Under the pieces are notes generated by a model, which saw nothing but the letters and a program-made list of their open reading frames with translations, made no database searches and was not told the origin of the DNA. From Flabesymbios commensalis (taxonomy: Eukaryota > Annelida > Polychaeta > Terebellida > Flabelligeridae): 64,000 nucleotides of DNA. The stretch covers positions 36,429,219-36,493,218 of the forward strand of contig OZ024902.1 of NCBI GenBank assembly GCA_964017125.1. Reading direction: 5' to 3'. Position numbers and translations under genes: made by a program. Below are positions 1 through 13,009 of this stretch, in pieces (position 1 is the first letter of the stretch; every line of letters starts with the position of its first letter).

Positions 1-81
1 GCTGGTTTAATGCTAGGCCGGAGTTGTAGATGTTGGACCAACATTGAGCCAGCATTGGGCCAACTTCTCGTGTTTGCTGGG
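1..81. mobile_element. CAGCAAACACGA palindrome MITE, right half (cut by window start)
   Basis: Contains GATGTTGGACCAACATTGAG then CTCGTGTTTGCTGGG, the right end of a family seen complete at 52428-52525 and 57243-57341. Confidence 0.75.
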
Positions 82-237
82 ATAAACTTCAGAAACTAAT
101 CTTCCGCGGTAAAAATATACACAGAAACTACGTTTTGTTTCGTGTCCGATATATGTTTTCAGCTTTTAGCTGGCTAAAATACTTATCTCCAGTATCTATA
201 TTTTATCATGCACCTATGAAATTAAAATGAAATGAAT

Positions 238-405
238 GCAGTTTTAGGCCATCTCCGTGCACATATAGGCTAAACTAGGCCGGGAGAACCTCCTGAGGAT
301 AATGAGATGAATGAGATGACACTGCCCTCCAGACACAAGACTCGTAATTCGAACCCTGGCGATCTGAGGCCTAGCTTGCTACTTCTCGGTCACGGAGGCT
401 CTCCA
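238..405 (-). mobile_element. tRNA-derived SINE copy
   Basis: On the minus strand the head reads GGAGAGCCTCCGTGACCGAG, with an A-box-like TGACCGAGAAGTAGC (378-392) and a B-box-like GGGTTCGAATTA (345-356). A body follows with GGCAGTGTCATCTCAT and CTCAGGAGGTTCTCC. The same order occurs at 29712 on the plus strand. The A and B boxes suggest a Leu/Ser-type tRNA ancestor (inference). The tail leads into TCATTTCATTTTAA. It is not a functional tRNA gene. Confidence 0.75.
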
Positions 406-626
406 CTATAATTGAATCTTTACGAGTGGGCAGGGAAGAAACGTGGAATGTTACTGAAAGTATATCGTATCGGTGTTGTGAACATCGCGACTGGGGTTGA
501 TGACGTGACCACGGTGACGGCTGGTATTGGGTACTGGTCCAGACCGTGCCAGTCTGGCATCGTGCCTGATAGACTCACCCCTTAGTGCCGTCCTTATACT
601 CTCATCCAAGTATCTCAGCGTCTGGT

Positions 627-708
627 ATACTGCCGTGCAAAGCCAGAAGGCAGTATCTGCTTACCTTACAGGTAAGCAGATACTGCCTTTTGGCTTTGAC
701 CGGCAGCA
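627..708. mobile_element. 80-bp hairpin element, copy 1
   Basis: TGCCGTGCAAAGCCAGAAGG and CAGTATCTGCTTACCTTACA are followed by their reverse complement, ending TTTGGCTTTGACCGGCAG. The stem is nearly perfect at about 35 bp with a tiny loop. Confidence 0.92.
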
Positions 709-726
709 TAGCCAACTTCTAAGATG

Positions 727-1530
727 GTTAATTTGATGGGGGTAACATTGGTAAGCCCTAATTTAGGCTGGTATGGTGAGATGTTGAATGGTGTTGAGGT
801 TACACTGTAGATCCCAACTAAGGCTGCTAAACTGAGATGGTGGATATGATAAGGGTTACACTGGTAGATCCTAATTAAGACTGCTATATTGAGATCGTGG
901 ATATGATGGGGGTTACACTGGTGGACCCTAGTTAACAGATTAAGGCTGCTATACTGAGATGTGGGATATGATGGGGGTTACACTGGTGGACCCTAATTAA
1001 GGCTGGTATACTGAGATGGTGAATATGATGGGGGTTACAATGGTAGGCCCTAATTAAGGCTGGTATACTGAGATGGTGAAAATGATGGGGGTTACAATGG
1101 TAGGCCCTAATTAAGGCTGGTATACTGAGATGGTGAAAATGATGGGGTTTACAATGGTAGGCCCTAATTAAGGCTGGTATACTGAGATGGTGACAATGAT
1201 GGGGGTTACAATGGTAGGCCCTAATTAAGGCTGGTATACTGAGATGGTGAAAATGAGGGGGTTACAATGGTAGGCCCTAATTAAGGCTGGTATACTGAGA
1301 TGGTGAATATGATGGGGGTTACAATGGTAGGCCCTAATTAAGGCTGGTATACTGAGATGGTGAAAATGATGGGGGTTACAATGGTAGGCCCTAATTAAGG
1401 CTGGTATACTGAGATGGTGAATATGATCGAGGTTACACTGGTAGGCCATAAATAAGGCCGTTATACTGAGATGGAGGATATGATGGAGGTTACACTGGTA
1501 GGCCATTATTAAGGCTGATACACTGAAACA
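727..1530. repeat. 57-bp minisatellite
   Basis: A unit of about 57 bp (GGCTGGTATACTGAGATGG, then TGATGGGGGTTACAATGG, then TAGGCCCTAATTAA) is repeated about 13-14 times. The central units are nearly identical and the outer ones diverged. Because 57 is a multiple of three, a repetitive minus-strand open frame appears; it is not a gene. Confidence 0.95.
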
Positions 1531-1670
1531 GTGAGCCGATATGTTAGAGGGATAATTAGGGCTGCGAACTGTGGTGGCGAATATGTAGTTATTAGGAGCA
1601 AGGAGGTTAAAAAGACTCTTTAACCTTCTTGATAGGAGGAATGTAACATAGATAAGTTATATCCCACGAT

Positions 1671-1768
1671 CATATCAACACGATCCACCGACCCAATATT
1701 GGTTCAATATTAGACCATCGTCTGCGACGCTGGCCCAAAAGCGAGCCAACATTTGGTCGATGTATCAG
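1671..1768. mobile_element. CAGCAAACACGA palindrome MITE, diverged
   Basis: ACACGATCCACCGACCCAATATTGG, GACCATCGTCTGCGACGCTG and GGCCCAAAAGCGAGCC keep the family order but the ends are degraded. Confidence 0.6.
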
Positions 1769-1854
1769 TTTTTAGGTTATTTTGATCACAGAAGATCACA
1801 TATTTGTCCCTATCGGGAAACCATGATAAGGAATACAAATACACTACTATCATG

Positions 1855-2130
1855 ATTATATAGATGCAACTAGACAGTGAGTCTGGCAGAAATTGCGAAC
1901 CTCCGCCGAAATAAATGATCGCATTCTAGATCCGGATCGTAATCCGGATCATCCCCAAAGTCTTATTGAGTGTTCCTTGCCCGAGACACACCTCTTGTAA
2001 AAATTGCATGCAAATCCGCTCATTTCTTTTTAAGTATACAGACATACAGACTAACCAACAACACCAAAAACATAACATTTCTGGTAGAAGTAATAAGAAT
2101 GTAAGGTAGATACCCTTCTAGGGTATCTAC

Positions 2131-2168
<38 letters not shown>

Positions 2169-2200
2169 ATTATTATTGTTTGTTTGTTGGTTTGTTGGTT
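1855..2200. other. remnant of a dispersed repeat plus (TTA)n microsatellite
   Basis: A stretch with GATCCGGATCGTAATCCGGA, TTGTAAAAATTGCATGCAAATCC and a CAGACATACAGACTAACCAAC tail resembles a repeat type widespread in invertebrates (inference). A (TTA)n run follows at about 2131-2167, then TTTGTTTGTTGG repeats. Confidence 0.5.
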
Positions 2201-4618
2201 TCAACATAACATCAGTAATTCTGAGAGGCAATGACCAGGTCACGTGGGTATTTTGGCAGCCACTCTATCTAGCCTTGTAAAGCCTTAGGCTTTTTCTCCA
2301 TCCTACTTCTTAATGATCAAGCCAATTTGTTCAGTGCCAACGTTAAGTAACTCACGTATGTTCACTTCGCATAAACTTGTAATTCAGTGAGATAACCACA
2401 AATTACAAACAAATTACATGGTATGTCTATAATTGAGAAACTATAAATAAATCGTGCTAAACCATAATCTAAGCTACTATGGGAAATTTTTTGTTATCGT
2501 ATTTAATAAATGACCTATGAGATCATACACCCAGTATATAGATATTAAATACGCTCTGGGAAGCATTAATTTAATTATTTAGCACGATTTTAATTATTTA
2601 GAAGTTACTAAATATACGTGCCCAGAATAATTATCATCGTCTAACTTATTTGTAAAATTCTGCATCGGATCCTTTTTTTCGGATGTTATCAGGTTATAGT
2701 ATGCAAAGTAAGATATGTGGGGCTTATGTCTGACCTGTGGGATGGATGGTCCAGTTTTATTTGCTGGCATAGTTTGGATTCATTCTGACTTCTATACGCT
2801 GGAGGGCGACATGACTGACTTATCTGGCGCCCTTTTCGAGGATTCATTGTGTGCCAGGAGTGAACGTGCCAATTCTGTCAGCACATCTAGATTTGCGTGC
2901 GACGTCGAAAATTCTAAATACAACTTTACTATGACTGTACGATCTGGCGTAGTATTTATTTACAGTCGTGTTATCGGCAACGAGTGAAGTGAATTCATTC
3001 ATGCACAACTCTGCCAAGTTAAAACCGCGCATTCCAAAATGATCTCTTCGCAAAAGTGTCTGGCACTGGTGATTCACTCTGGCACAGGTTCTGTTCTTCT
3101 GTCCAGAAGACCTGGAGGTGAACAACCTTTTATTCTTTTATATTATGTTGACCATCTATGACGGCACATTTAATACAGAACTTACCAAATTCAAAAACAA
3201 ATAACACCAAATGACCAGAACAAGAAATTCACATTTGTCTAATAAATACATTTACCAAATTGAACCTCCCCCCAAAAAAGATAATAAAAAAACTGTTAGA
3301 ACAATAAATGCACATAATTTGTCTAATGAATAAAATTACCACATTGAAAATAAGGAATAATACCAAATTATCAGAACAAGAAATTTCATATTTGTCTAAT
3401 AAATAAATTAACCAAATTAAAAAACAAATAGGACCGAAATGATCAGAGCAAGAAATTCACATAAATATAGACCAGGGGCCGTATTCTCGTACAAGTTACG
3501 ATATATCGCAGGCTTCTGATTGGTCGAGATGGCCATCTCGACCAATCAGAAGCCTACGGTATATCGTAACTTGTACGAGAATACGGGCCCAGTATTAATG
3601 TTAGACGTAGGCCGACATAAAAATTAATGATGGCTGTCCAAGTAATGATGAAAACCTAAAAATATATTTATTTAACACACACATATATATATGCACAACG
3701 TGTGTGTGTGTGTGTACCGGCGATGAGAGGTAATGGAGTACTATTAGCTGTGGGCTACCTCGGTAACTCAGGTCTACTGTGATTCATTGAATCTAGCTCT
3801 ACGAAACTTGACCCGAATGTTTCTTGATTTGCAATACACATGATACAGTGGACACCATGTGCCTGAAGACAAAGTAGGCCCTATATAGAATGACTTTCAT
3901 ATAATTGAATAAAAAAGTGAACAAAGAATTCTATACTCCAATGTACAAACGATGTAATAGTTAGATAACTTAGATTTTATATAATAGGCCTTTATTAAGT
4001 GTGCCCATCCTCGAGGGTAAATCTCAGGGTTTCATTAGTGAGTTACGAAATAAATCACTAAGCCATTTGTGTTTTATTCACTTTAAACCTATATTAAGAT
4101 ACGTTGAACCATTTTCTCATTCAATGATTGTGAATAATATATATACATATTACAGTAGGCTTATTCTGGGAACAGCCAACTTGCAATATATCATTGTAAC
4201 TTGTAAGATATAGTCGACTTTGGTCAAATAACAAAATAGGATATTTCATAACATCCAAAGTTTACATTCTTTGACATGTTTTTGGCCGAGTGGCTTAGCA
4301 ATAATATAATTACTTTCCGGACAAAATTATTATCATGTTTACTTAAGCTCAGATGCACAGTATGAGGCAAAAAAATCTTCGTTTCACAAATATGGTTATA
4401 ACTAAAATAAAGGTATTTGAGCAGTAAATTTCCCAATTTAGCTCAGTAATACTGTGGCTCAAGCGGGAATAGAAATTATTCTTAAAAAAATTATTGATGT
4501 GTAAAATCAACCGGAAAGGCTTGCTGGACAACTTCAAGTGAGAGTCATATAACAACAGCTTTTGCTAATTAACACAGTTTTCCATTACTATGATAAAATA
4601 GCATAGTTGATAAAAATC
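2201..4618. other. no supported gene
   Basis: AT-rich non-coding sequence. Overlapping 90-residue frames on both strands at 2715-3125 lie in a slightly GC-richer patch but match nothing I know. The rest holds the palindrome at 3478-3590 and a short AC/TG run at about 3675-3715. Confidence 0.5.
3478..3590. repeat. near-perfect 112-bp palindrome
   Basis: The arms are GGCCGTATTCTCGTACAAGT-TACGATATATCG, then CAGGCTTCTGATTGGTCGAG-ATGG, and their reverse complement, with almost no spacer and two or three mismatches. It is probably a short fold-back MITE. Confidence 0.9.
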
Positions 4619-4850
4619 ATTAAAGGGACTGGCCCACGCTAAAATCATCAAAAAATCGGTGATTTTATTTCGGGTTCTTAATATGACCATATGATGTAAA
4701 CATTTACATAGACTAGAACTGCAATTTTTTATAATTTTTGTGCTGCGCATTCATCAGTTAGGCTAGATATAGAGACGAAATTCCTGATTTCTAATTATTG
4801 ACAACCATGTCAAAAATAGGAAATGCGGGAATTTCGTCTCCACATTTAAA
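4619..4850. mobile_element. palindromic MITE, GGGACTGGCCC family, half copy
   Basis: It starts TTAAAGGGACTGGCCCACGC, then AAAATCATCAAAAAATCGGTGA, and contains GACCATATGATGTAAAC and the internal hairpin GAGACGAAATTCC...GGAATTTCGTCTC. The right terminal inverted repeat is missing. Confidence 0.85.
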
Positions 4851-5522
4851 AAGTTTTCAATTAGTAAGTATTCTTTGTCTACGCTGATATGTTTTACAAC
4901 GGAATTCCTTAAAGTTATACAAGGGAAATCCATGTAATTGGCATAAATTACCATATAACAAATCTACAATGAATTGACTCACATTTGAGAACTAATTCTT
5001 TGAAAGTCGATAGTTTGTCCACATGAACTTCACCACCTGTAGAAAACGTACCAGGCCATATTGAAAAACTTCTAATAATTGCTGTAAATTCGCACTAATC
5101 AATTATGACATATATATATAAATATAAGAGAAGGGCGATCACGTTAATTGCGGCTTCGTTAGAGTTCATGTTAAAACCAGTCAATATATATGCAGTCAAT
5201 ATTCACTCCAATCGAAACATATATAATTCTAAAATTTTTGAACCAATTCATCATGAAAGGTTTTTAGTATGAATATTGTACGATTTTATGGAATCACATT
5301 GCGTGTCAGCCAACATGGTTAAATAGGTGATGTACCGGTATATAGATTTTTATGCGCCTAAAACTTTGTTGTTTAAGTTCTTCTAAGGCGCCTTAACATC
5401 ATTCGATATTCAATTTAAAAGTCGTAATTCTAAAAGCAGCATGAATTTGTAGTTTGGAAAACAAGAGACAAATAGATGTGTCTTAAATTTATTCCGAAAT
5501 ATTATAAAGTTGTCAAATTTTG

Positions 5523-6150
5523 TTATTTCTGATGGAAGATTAGTGCAGAAATTGGAGCTCCCACAGACAAAGGACGATGTGATATGCCATTTTTATTTCT
5601 GTGGTCTTGCAAGCTCCTTAGTACCCGATGTATGACTTGTATGCATTCTGACTGTGGTAGTAATTCACTGAGGTGAACATGTTGATCATTCGCCAAAGTT
5701 TTGTACGTCATCGTGTTGATTTTGCAATGCATTGAATGAAGGGGAGGTGTTGCAGGACAGAACATAAAACCACGACATACGACCCGGGCTAATGTAATTC
5801 GAGGTCGTTGTAGTTGATTTATAGTTTATTATTAACGTTAAAAAGAAGATAATTACAGTAATCAAGTGTCCTGCTGACAAGTGAATTGATAATCATGTTA
5901 GCGGTGTCCGCTGTAACATCTCTTTGAATTCGACGAAAATCTCGGACATAATAGTCAAATAATTTATATCCCTGCCACACATGGTGAGCAAACTTTAGTT
6001 CACTATCAAAGATTATTCCTATGTTATGAGCTGAAATCGCTGGTCCAGGTGATGTTTTATGGTCCAAAACAAAAATATTAAAAAAACGATTTCGACGCTG
6101 CCTAGTCTAATCAGTAACAATTCAGTTTTTAATACATTGAGTTCTGGTTT
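5523..6150 (-). mobile_element. LINE fragment: C-terminal part of a reverse transcriptase ORF
   Basis: The minus-strand frames show blocks typical of the end of a non-LTR reverse transcriptase of the CR1/L2/Jockey-like groups. These are NIGIIFDSELKFAHHV, then NSLVSRTLDYCNYLLF (compare the usual SRLDYCNSLLY), then KINTMTYKTL and HLSELL. The blocks lie in different frames, so at least two frameshifts have accumulated, and the 5' portion (endonuclease and catalytic core) is absent. It is a 5'-truncated, long-dead copy. Confidence 0.8.
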
Positions 6151-8031
6151 TGAATTTTCCATCTAAGCTGCATGAAAATCCATAGGATATAATTTCAGCT
6201 GTTTTATCGACGGTATTATGTGAATTAGCCACATCAAGTCATATTCATAATGTTTCGAAAAATAGGTTTTAAGGTGTGTTTAAATCAAAACATTAATGAT
6301 AATGTGGGTGCATTTGTTCTCGATGCATAAGGGGGCCACCGTTCAATCTCCGCACCGTTCAATCTCCGGTGGGTGTGTGTGGGTGTGCATGGGGGGGGGG
6401 GGGGGCTGCTGTTTTTGCCGTGGAAAAATGTTATATTTCAACCCTGCTCGGCGGCGCGTTGAAAATTTCTAATTTTATTACATATTTATATAGAACAGTT
6501 ACTAAAATAAATTATGTATTTCATGCAGATTCTGCCCAAATTGATTTATTTCAAAAATACTCCAGCGCCCCCTCCTGGAAATTGAATAGTGTCCCCCTGG
6601 CCAACATAACCTACATTGGTCAACACATGCACCCATGGTACACAGTTATAATATACCAAATGAAAGAGGTACACGGTAGGCCTACATTACGACTTTCACA
6701 ACCGATACATGATCTGAAAATCATGATAATATGATGAGTTTACGTTACGACTCGCAACACACAATTAGTGTTGTGGTGAGCAACCACCCGTATCAGTTTA
6801 GCTACACGAACTTTCCTTTTTTTTTCCAATATTGACATTGTTGATCTGAGAGCGAGTGCATGGCCATTCCGTGTAAAACATTCATTTTAATATTCGTCTG
6901 TATGCCGTCCAAGGGCACAGCGCCAGGTCTCAAACTGACTAAATGTGACGCAATTAATTCTAACCTTTCAGCTATCATTGAATATTTTTCTTATTGGGAA
7001 TTGCTATTCAATTCCCATCTCGTTGTCAATGAAAATTACCCCATTTTTTAATACTGAGGTTCGGGGTCCCCAACTCAAAACATGGTAGACTGTTGATAAC
7101 ACTTTATTCATATTTTTGTCTTCGCCAGTGTTCATACATTCACATTCACGTTCATAACTCATGTCTCTAAAACTATATAATATCATTTCAATCTCTCTCT
7201 ATATATCTTGTACTCTCTCTCTCTCTGATTCTGTCTCGTACTAACTAACTTTATACTAACTATCCATCTTGCGCCAAACACATAGTCCTCTTTTATACTG
7301 AGTGGTCCGTGTTAGGCGCAGACTGTCTGTTCTTCCCTCCAAAACGCATCAGGTATTTGGGGAGAATCCAGAGATTCTAGAACCATCCATACACATCGTG
7401 TGTTTGTTGCACTAGTGAAATGTAAACCATTCAATTAATATGCCACTTAAAATTACGTCTTTACACAGACAGAAAGTTCACTTACTTATAATAGACCATT
7501 CAGAATTTAGAAGAGTAAAATGACTTAATGAAGATGTTATAATAGAAACACATTTCGCTCGCATGACATAAGTCAGTTAATTAAAGATTATAATATTATC
7601 ACTAATATAAATCATAAAACAAGATCAGTGATAAAAATAATATAACAAGACAGATTGTTTAGGTATTAAAAGATAATAGTAACTCATCGGCTAAAACTCA
7701 CATTTTAACCTTAGAATTGTACAACACAGTAAGCCCCTATGATCAGATGATAAACTGGTGAAAAGATTAATACAAAGGGGTCTAAAGTTGTAAAAGACGG
7801 GGTATCCCGATGCGTCATGGACATCCAACCACAAGTACCTTAAAATACGGTGTCCTCTTGGGGTCACATAAATACGGTCAACCATCTCATAGCTAGGGTC
7901 AATCAACAAGATCACAATACCCAAGCTCAAAACTTCCTAGAGTGAAGGGGTTGCGTATTTTCTCTTAATTTATTTCATAGTAAATAGGCCATACATTAGG
8001 CCTATAAAGGCTACGTCCAATATATTTATGT
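6151..8031. other. no supported gene
   Basis: AT-rich, with a poly-G run at about 6390-6404 and a TC-rich microsatellite at about 7193-7226. The short frames here (for example 6369-6734 plus, 7691-7930 minus) show no recognisable domain. Confidence 0.5.
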
Positions 8032-8251
8032 TTAACCCTTCTCCTGCTGTGACCATATGTATACACGGGTTGAAGCTATTTTCAAGCCAAATGAAATGCC
8101 ACTAATATTGATAAAATTAATTTAAGTATCTTAATTTAGAAGATGTCTATTTAAAAAAAAAAAAAATCGTCATTTGAAGCTGGAAATTGCGTTAGCGATT
8201 CCAGCTTTAAATGACGATTTTTTTTAAACAATTCAGCAGTACAAGGGTTAA
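8032..8251. mobile_element. TTAA-ended MITE (TTAACCCTTCTCCTGCTG subfamily)
   Basis: Bounded by TTAACCCTTCTCCTGCTG and CAGCAGTACAAGGGTTAA. Internal hairpin AATCGTCATTTGAAGCTGG / CCAGCTTTAAATGACGATT. TTAA boundaries with CCC next to them resemble piggyBac-type targets (family knowledge); no transposase is present. Confidence 0.82.
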
Positions 8252-8995
8252 CACTTTCACGGTGGGCGACCGTTTGTTGCGCATTTGAAATGGTTTATCC
8301 ACAACAAAGATATTGACTGAATTAAGTATTGGGTCTAAGTAAAAATGTAGGTATAGATACCAAATGACACTGTGCTTGTAAATTATTAAAATTACTACGG
8401 GTCTTGTTTCATTCATTTGGAAAATGTTAAGTAGGTTTAGTAATGCAGTCAACTAAAACATTCTTTTATTTATATTTGATACCTACTAGGCCTTCATGTA
8501 GACAAGTTGAATAGGATTGCATGAGGTGTGCAATTATTTATTTTATTTCCACGCACGATACAGACATACGACTATACTAATCAATCAACTATGATACATA
8601 TATATAATCAGAAATATATATATCGATGTATTTCTGATATACTACATATGTAATATTTTAAAAATTGGATATTAGCGAAAATATATACAATTATATGGCC
8701 AATATAATATAATATTCTGCATATTATAGGATCATATCAACATGATTAAAACAATTGTATAATTATTAAAAAATAAATGTATCGCAGTGCAAAATTATAT
8801 TATTTATAATATTTTTAAAATACTTCCTTACGTGTTTATCCCATATCGACATTAGACATTTCTTATTTCACACATTTCCTTATTATCAGTCTTTAGCAAA
8901 AAATGACCTAATTAGAATAAATAGCGTCCATAAATTATTTTGTGCATCCCGTTACATTCCTAAAAATAAATTCAACTGTGCTTCTACGGCATGCC

Positions 8996-9439
8996 TTAAA
9001 GGGACATGTTGTATGCCCAGGTGAAAAAAACGGTGATTTTATTTTGGCTTATTTATAAATATGACCATGTGATGTAAACATGTCCATAGACTAGAACTGC
9101 AAAAGTTTTTTAATTTTTGTGCTGCGCATTCACCAGTTAGGCTAGATATAGAGACGAAATTTCTGATTTCTAATTATTGACTAGACTGATCTACACATGG
9201 ACAGATGACACTGCTGAAGGAGTGTAATTATTGACAACCATGTCAAAAATAAGAAATTCGAGAATTTCGTCTCAATATCTAGCCTAACTGGTTAGTGCGC
9301 AACACAAAAATTTAAAAACTTTTGCAGTTCTAGTCTATGGACATGTTTACATCATGGTCATATTAATAATAATAATAATAATAATAAAATAAAATCACCG
9401 ATTTTTTTATGATTTTAGACCTGGGCATGTCCTTTTAAA
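8996..9439. mobile_element. palindromic MITE, GGGACTGGCCC family, full copy with internal insertion
   Basis: The termini are TTAAAGGGACATG... and ...CATGTCCTTTTAA. The arms repeat the family order in both halves. Inside the left half, about 43 bp beginning CTAGACTGATCTACACATGG is flanked by direct copies of TAATTATTGA, absent from the sister copies. The right half also carries an AATAAT repeat expansion. Confidence 0.88.
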
Positions 9440-10732
9440 CTAAAGCCATAAAGATTCCTATATTTTCTTCTGACATAACCAACAATAATTTACTTTTTAA
9501 AAAATCGCAGACATTGTATAATTTATACTGGAAATCTATCGTTTTTGTTTCGTGTGTCATGACACCTGTAGGCCTAGTCTACATAAAATATATTAATTTG
9601 ATTTTATATAGCCTAAATATACAATATTTCTTTATATATTGTCATAAGTTTACGTCATGTATAAATTTGGAAGATTGTGAAATAATTCAAAGTAGACCAA
9701 AACACATCTTCCCCAAATTGTTAGGCGTGAAATTTTAATTTAAAAGAATTTCCAATGGGTCGTAGGACCAATGGGTCGTAGGACCAACGGGTAGTAGGCC
9801 GTTTAGTACGGTAAGACTATAGGCCTAGAGAGGTATCCGAAACGGTTCCCCATTAGGCCTATAATAGTGTTATTGGGGGATATGAAACTTCTATGATGTG
9901 ACGTCACATTACGAAGTACAAAAGTGAATTTACGGAGCTTTTAATTCTAATTGTGACGTCACCAAACCAAATATCACTGACTTCCACCATGGCTAATCTA
10001 TGCTGCCACTAAGTTAGGCCTAGTTGGTGACTTGCCTCTGCCTATCCATCTAATTATTCTCCAGTTAAGTTAATGCTATAGTACATGTAGTAGGCCTACC
10101 CAGAGTGGAGCAGTTTGTGTGCAGCACACCACATAGTTGGAGTATTATATTATGCTGCCTATCTAGCTGAATATAGGATAAGCTTTAGTTTAAACCATAG
10201 ATGAACTAGGCCTATACTCCCGCTATAGGCCAGTTGTGTAGATTGTAGATTATCATTATGATTGTAGGCCTAGTAGTAGTTTATAAATGGTATTAGAGAT
10301 CATAGTCTAGACCAAAATTTCACTGTAGACTAGCGAGTAGGCCTACAGTGAATTAGACTGTATCAGTATCAGTCAGTGTGTGTCAATCTACAGACGCTGT
10401 TAGCACCAGTGACCAGTAGGCCTAGTTTGCTAATTTAGCTGTCAACTTTTAATGAGTTTTATACCTGAAATAGGCCTAGCCTAGGCCCTATAACTTTTAG
10501 GACTGGTAATTCAATATGGGAACACTTCAGAGCATTGTCATGCATTGGACGATTGGTCTTTAGGCTAGCCTTCTAGGCCTTACGCTGTTAGTGTAAGCCC
10601 CAGCGATTTTTTCTGACTTAGTGGTGTCTGAGAGCTTCTCAGACGAATATATTTTTTATAGTTTTTGTGAGCTTTTGCATACTCTTGTGTTTTTCTTTGA
10701 GTTATTCAGGCAATTTACAAGTGGAAAAGGAA

Positions 10733-11092
10733 ATTAAATCGACACAATCAGGCTAAAATCATCAAAAAATAAGTAATTTTGTTTTCGCTTTTTAATATGG
10801 CCAGAATTGCGTAAATTTTTTTTTTAATTTTGTGTTGCATATTTACCAGTTATTAAAGCGAGATATTAAGACGGAAATCTCAATTTTGGACATGCATGTC
10901 CATACGGGAACGTTTGTCATCTTTATATCTCGCTTAGCTGGTAAATGGGCGAAACAAAATACTAAAATTTGCAGTTCTAGTTTATAGACATGTTCAGCCT
11001 ACATAATAATTAATAGGCCTATAGTCATATTAGGAAGACAAAATAAAAATACTGATTTGTTGATGATTTTAGCCTGATTGCGTCGTTTTAAA
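10733..11092. mobile_element. palindromic MITE, diverged subfamily of the GGGACTGGCCC group
   Basis: The termini differ: TTAAATCGACACAATCAGGC... and ...GCCTGATTGCGTCGTTTTAA. They keep the CTAAAATCATCAA / TTGATGATTTTAG motif and the same internal order (tail of the arm, GTTGCATATTTACCAGTTA, hairpin around GAGATATTAAGACGGAAATC). Confidence 0.82.
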
Positions 11093-12570
11093 TTATAAAA
11101 TACATATTACCAGAACACGCCGAAAAAAAAAAAAAAAATTAGAATATTAGCTTATGCTGACATTTGAGTTTTGAAAAATCAATTATGAAGTTAGGCCTAT
11201 ATAGGCTACTATATAATACTCAACTAAAAATAGGGCAAAAAAAAATTAAAGCAACGAAAAAGACTAAACTAGTTTAAGCTGTATATGTAAACAAAACAGT
11301 CTGTAGTACTTATACAAGACTCGACTGAAAGCAGTCACCGTTAATTGGTGTCTTATAGTCAGGACATGGGGGGATTTGCCTGCAGCATTGCTTGGCAACA
11401 TGTGGCCCGATGCTGTGGGAATATTCAACCGTCCTCTAGAATTCTGACTTGATTCATAGAAATGTTGATAAAAATTCTGAAAAATATAAAATGATGATAT
11501 GTGGTGTACACTACTTCATTGCAAAATTAAAAACCAAAATATTGATGACATCCCACAGGGTCTCTTTAAGTTACGAAGGAAAATTTCATTGTAAAACGTT
11601 GATTTCTCGGACAAGGAGTAGATCTATGTGCTTAAATTAAGCCTATTTGAGCTCCTTTACGTTACACTTTAATAAATCGGAGTCTGCAGGCATCTTTATC
11701 AAAAACCTGAATTGCCATTTTTACGCATAGTCATTAAAAAGTCAATAACTTTGTCATACAACCTCCCTAACCAGTGCTAACGTGATTTATTTTTAGCCAA
11801 AAAAACCGGTGCCCCTTTCTCCTGCCCTTTCTTCAGATCCTGGATTTGGCATACATCAAAGCGAGGATAAATATTTCGTTTTATATGTTATTACTTTCAA
11901 GCCACTGTTTCCAACATATGTGAACGTATAAAGCTCCCCGGTTCTGAAGTCATAGTTATAGTATCAATATCAACGGTGTAATATTTCACACTCACAAGGC
12001 TTCATAGAATGAGCGAGCTGTAGACTATCGACTCATAGACTAAATATCACTCACTTGTCAAAACTCACTATACAGCCTCGGCTATAAGGCCTATCATGTA
12101 GCTCTACAGTGTTCCTGATCTGTCGTCATGTCGTCAGAATTGACGACAAGCTTCCCCCCCTGACGAAAAAACATTCCATTCTGACGACAATGATATATAC
12201 TGTATCAAGAAAAAAATAATGAAAAATGAGTTGTTTCAAAGCTTGAAATGTACCTTTTGATATCACTAGAAGACATATAAAGCTCTGCCTAAAGCCTTCT
12301 CTTAAAATAAAAATTTCCGGGGGGGGGGGGGGCTGGCATGCCCCCAAACCCCCCCCCCCCTAGAACTGCGATCGCCTTAGGCGAAGCCGCGCCCGCGTGC
12401 TGACTCCAAGACCAGCTTTGGAGTCAGAATCTTCATATTGTCAGACTCCAACTTTTTTCAGAGCCAGAAACACTGCTCTATTTGTAATTGCTAGGCCTAT
12501 AGGCTATAATTTTTTTCGGCTAAGTAAGCATGGCGGCCAAAAAGTTGAAGAATTGTCATTTCACATAATA

Positions 12571-12870
12571 TTAAAGGGACTGGCCCAGGCAAAAATCATA
12601 AAAAAATCGGTGATTTTATTTCGGGTTCTTAATGTGACCATATGATGTAAACATGTAGCCTACATAGACTAGAACTGCAAATTTTTATAATTTGTGTGCT
12701 GCACATTCACCAGTTAGGCTAGATATAGAGACGAAATTCCCGCATTTCCTATTTTTGACATGGTTTTCAATAATTAAAAATCAGGAATTTCGTCTCTATA
12801 TGGTCATATTAAGAAACCAAAATAAAATCACCGATTTTTCTATGATTTTAGCCTGGGCCAGTCCCTTTAA
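12571..12870. mobile_element. palindromic MITE, GGGACTGGCCC family, 300-bp intact copy
   Basis: It runs exactly from TTAAAGGGACTGGCCC to GGGCCAGTCCCTTTAA, so the element or its target duplication is bounded by TTAA. It has the internal inverted GAGACGAAATTCC segments. No coding capacity. It is the best reference copy of this family in the window. Confidence 0.9.
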
Positions 12871-13009
12871 CTATAGGCTACATTATAGACATGATTAAAT
12901 ATGTCTAGAAACAAAATAGACAAATTTAGGCCAACCATTATTTTTGCCAATGCCAATGGCTTGAATTCTGTTTAATGATATTTTTTAGTCTTGTTTTTCA
13001 GCAGTAGAC

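Noticed and set aside
345-392. Functional tRNA gene suggested by A and B boxes
   Set aside because: The same boxes recur with a shared SINE body at 29712; no complete cloverleaf could be drawn.
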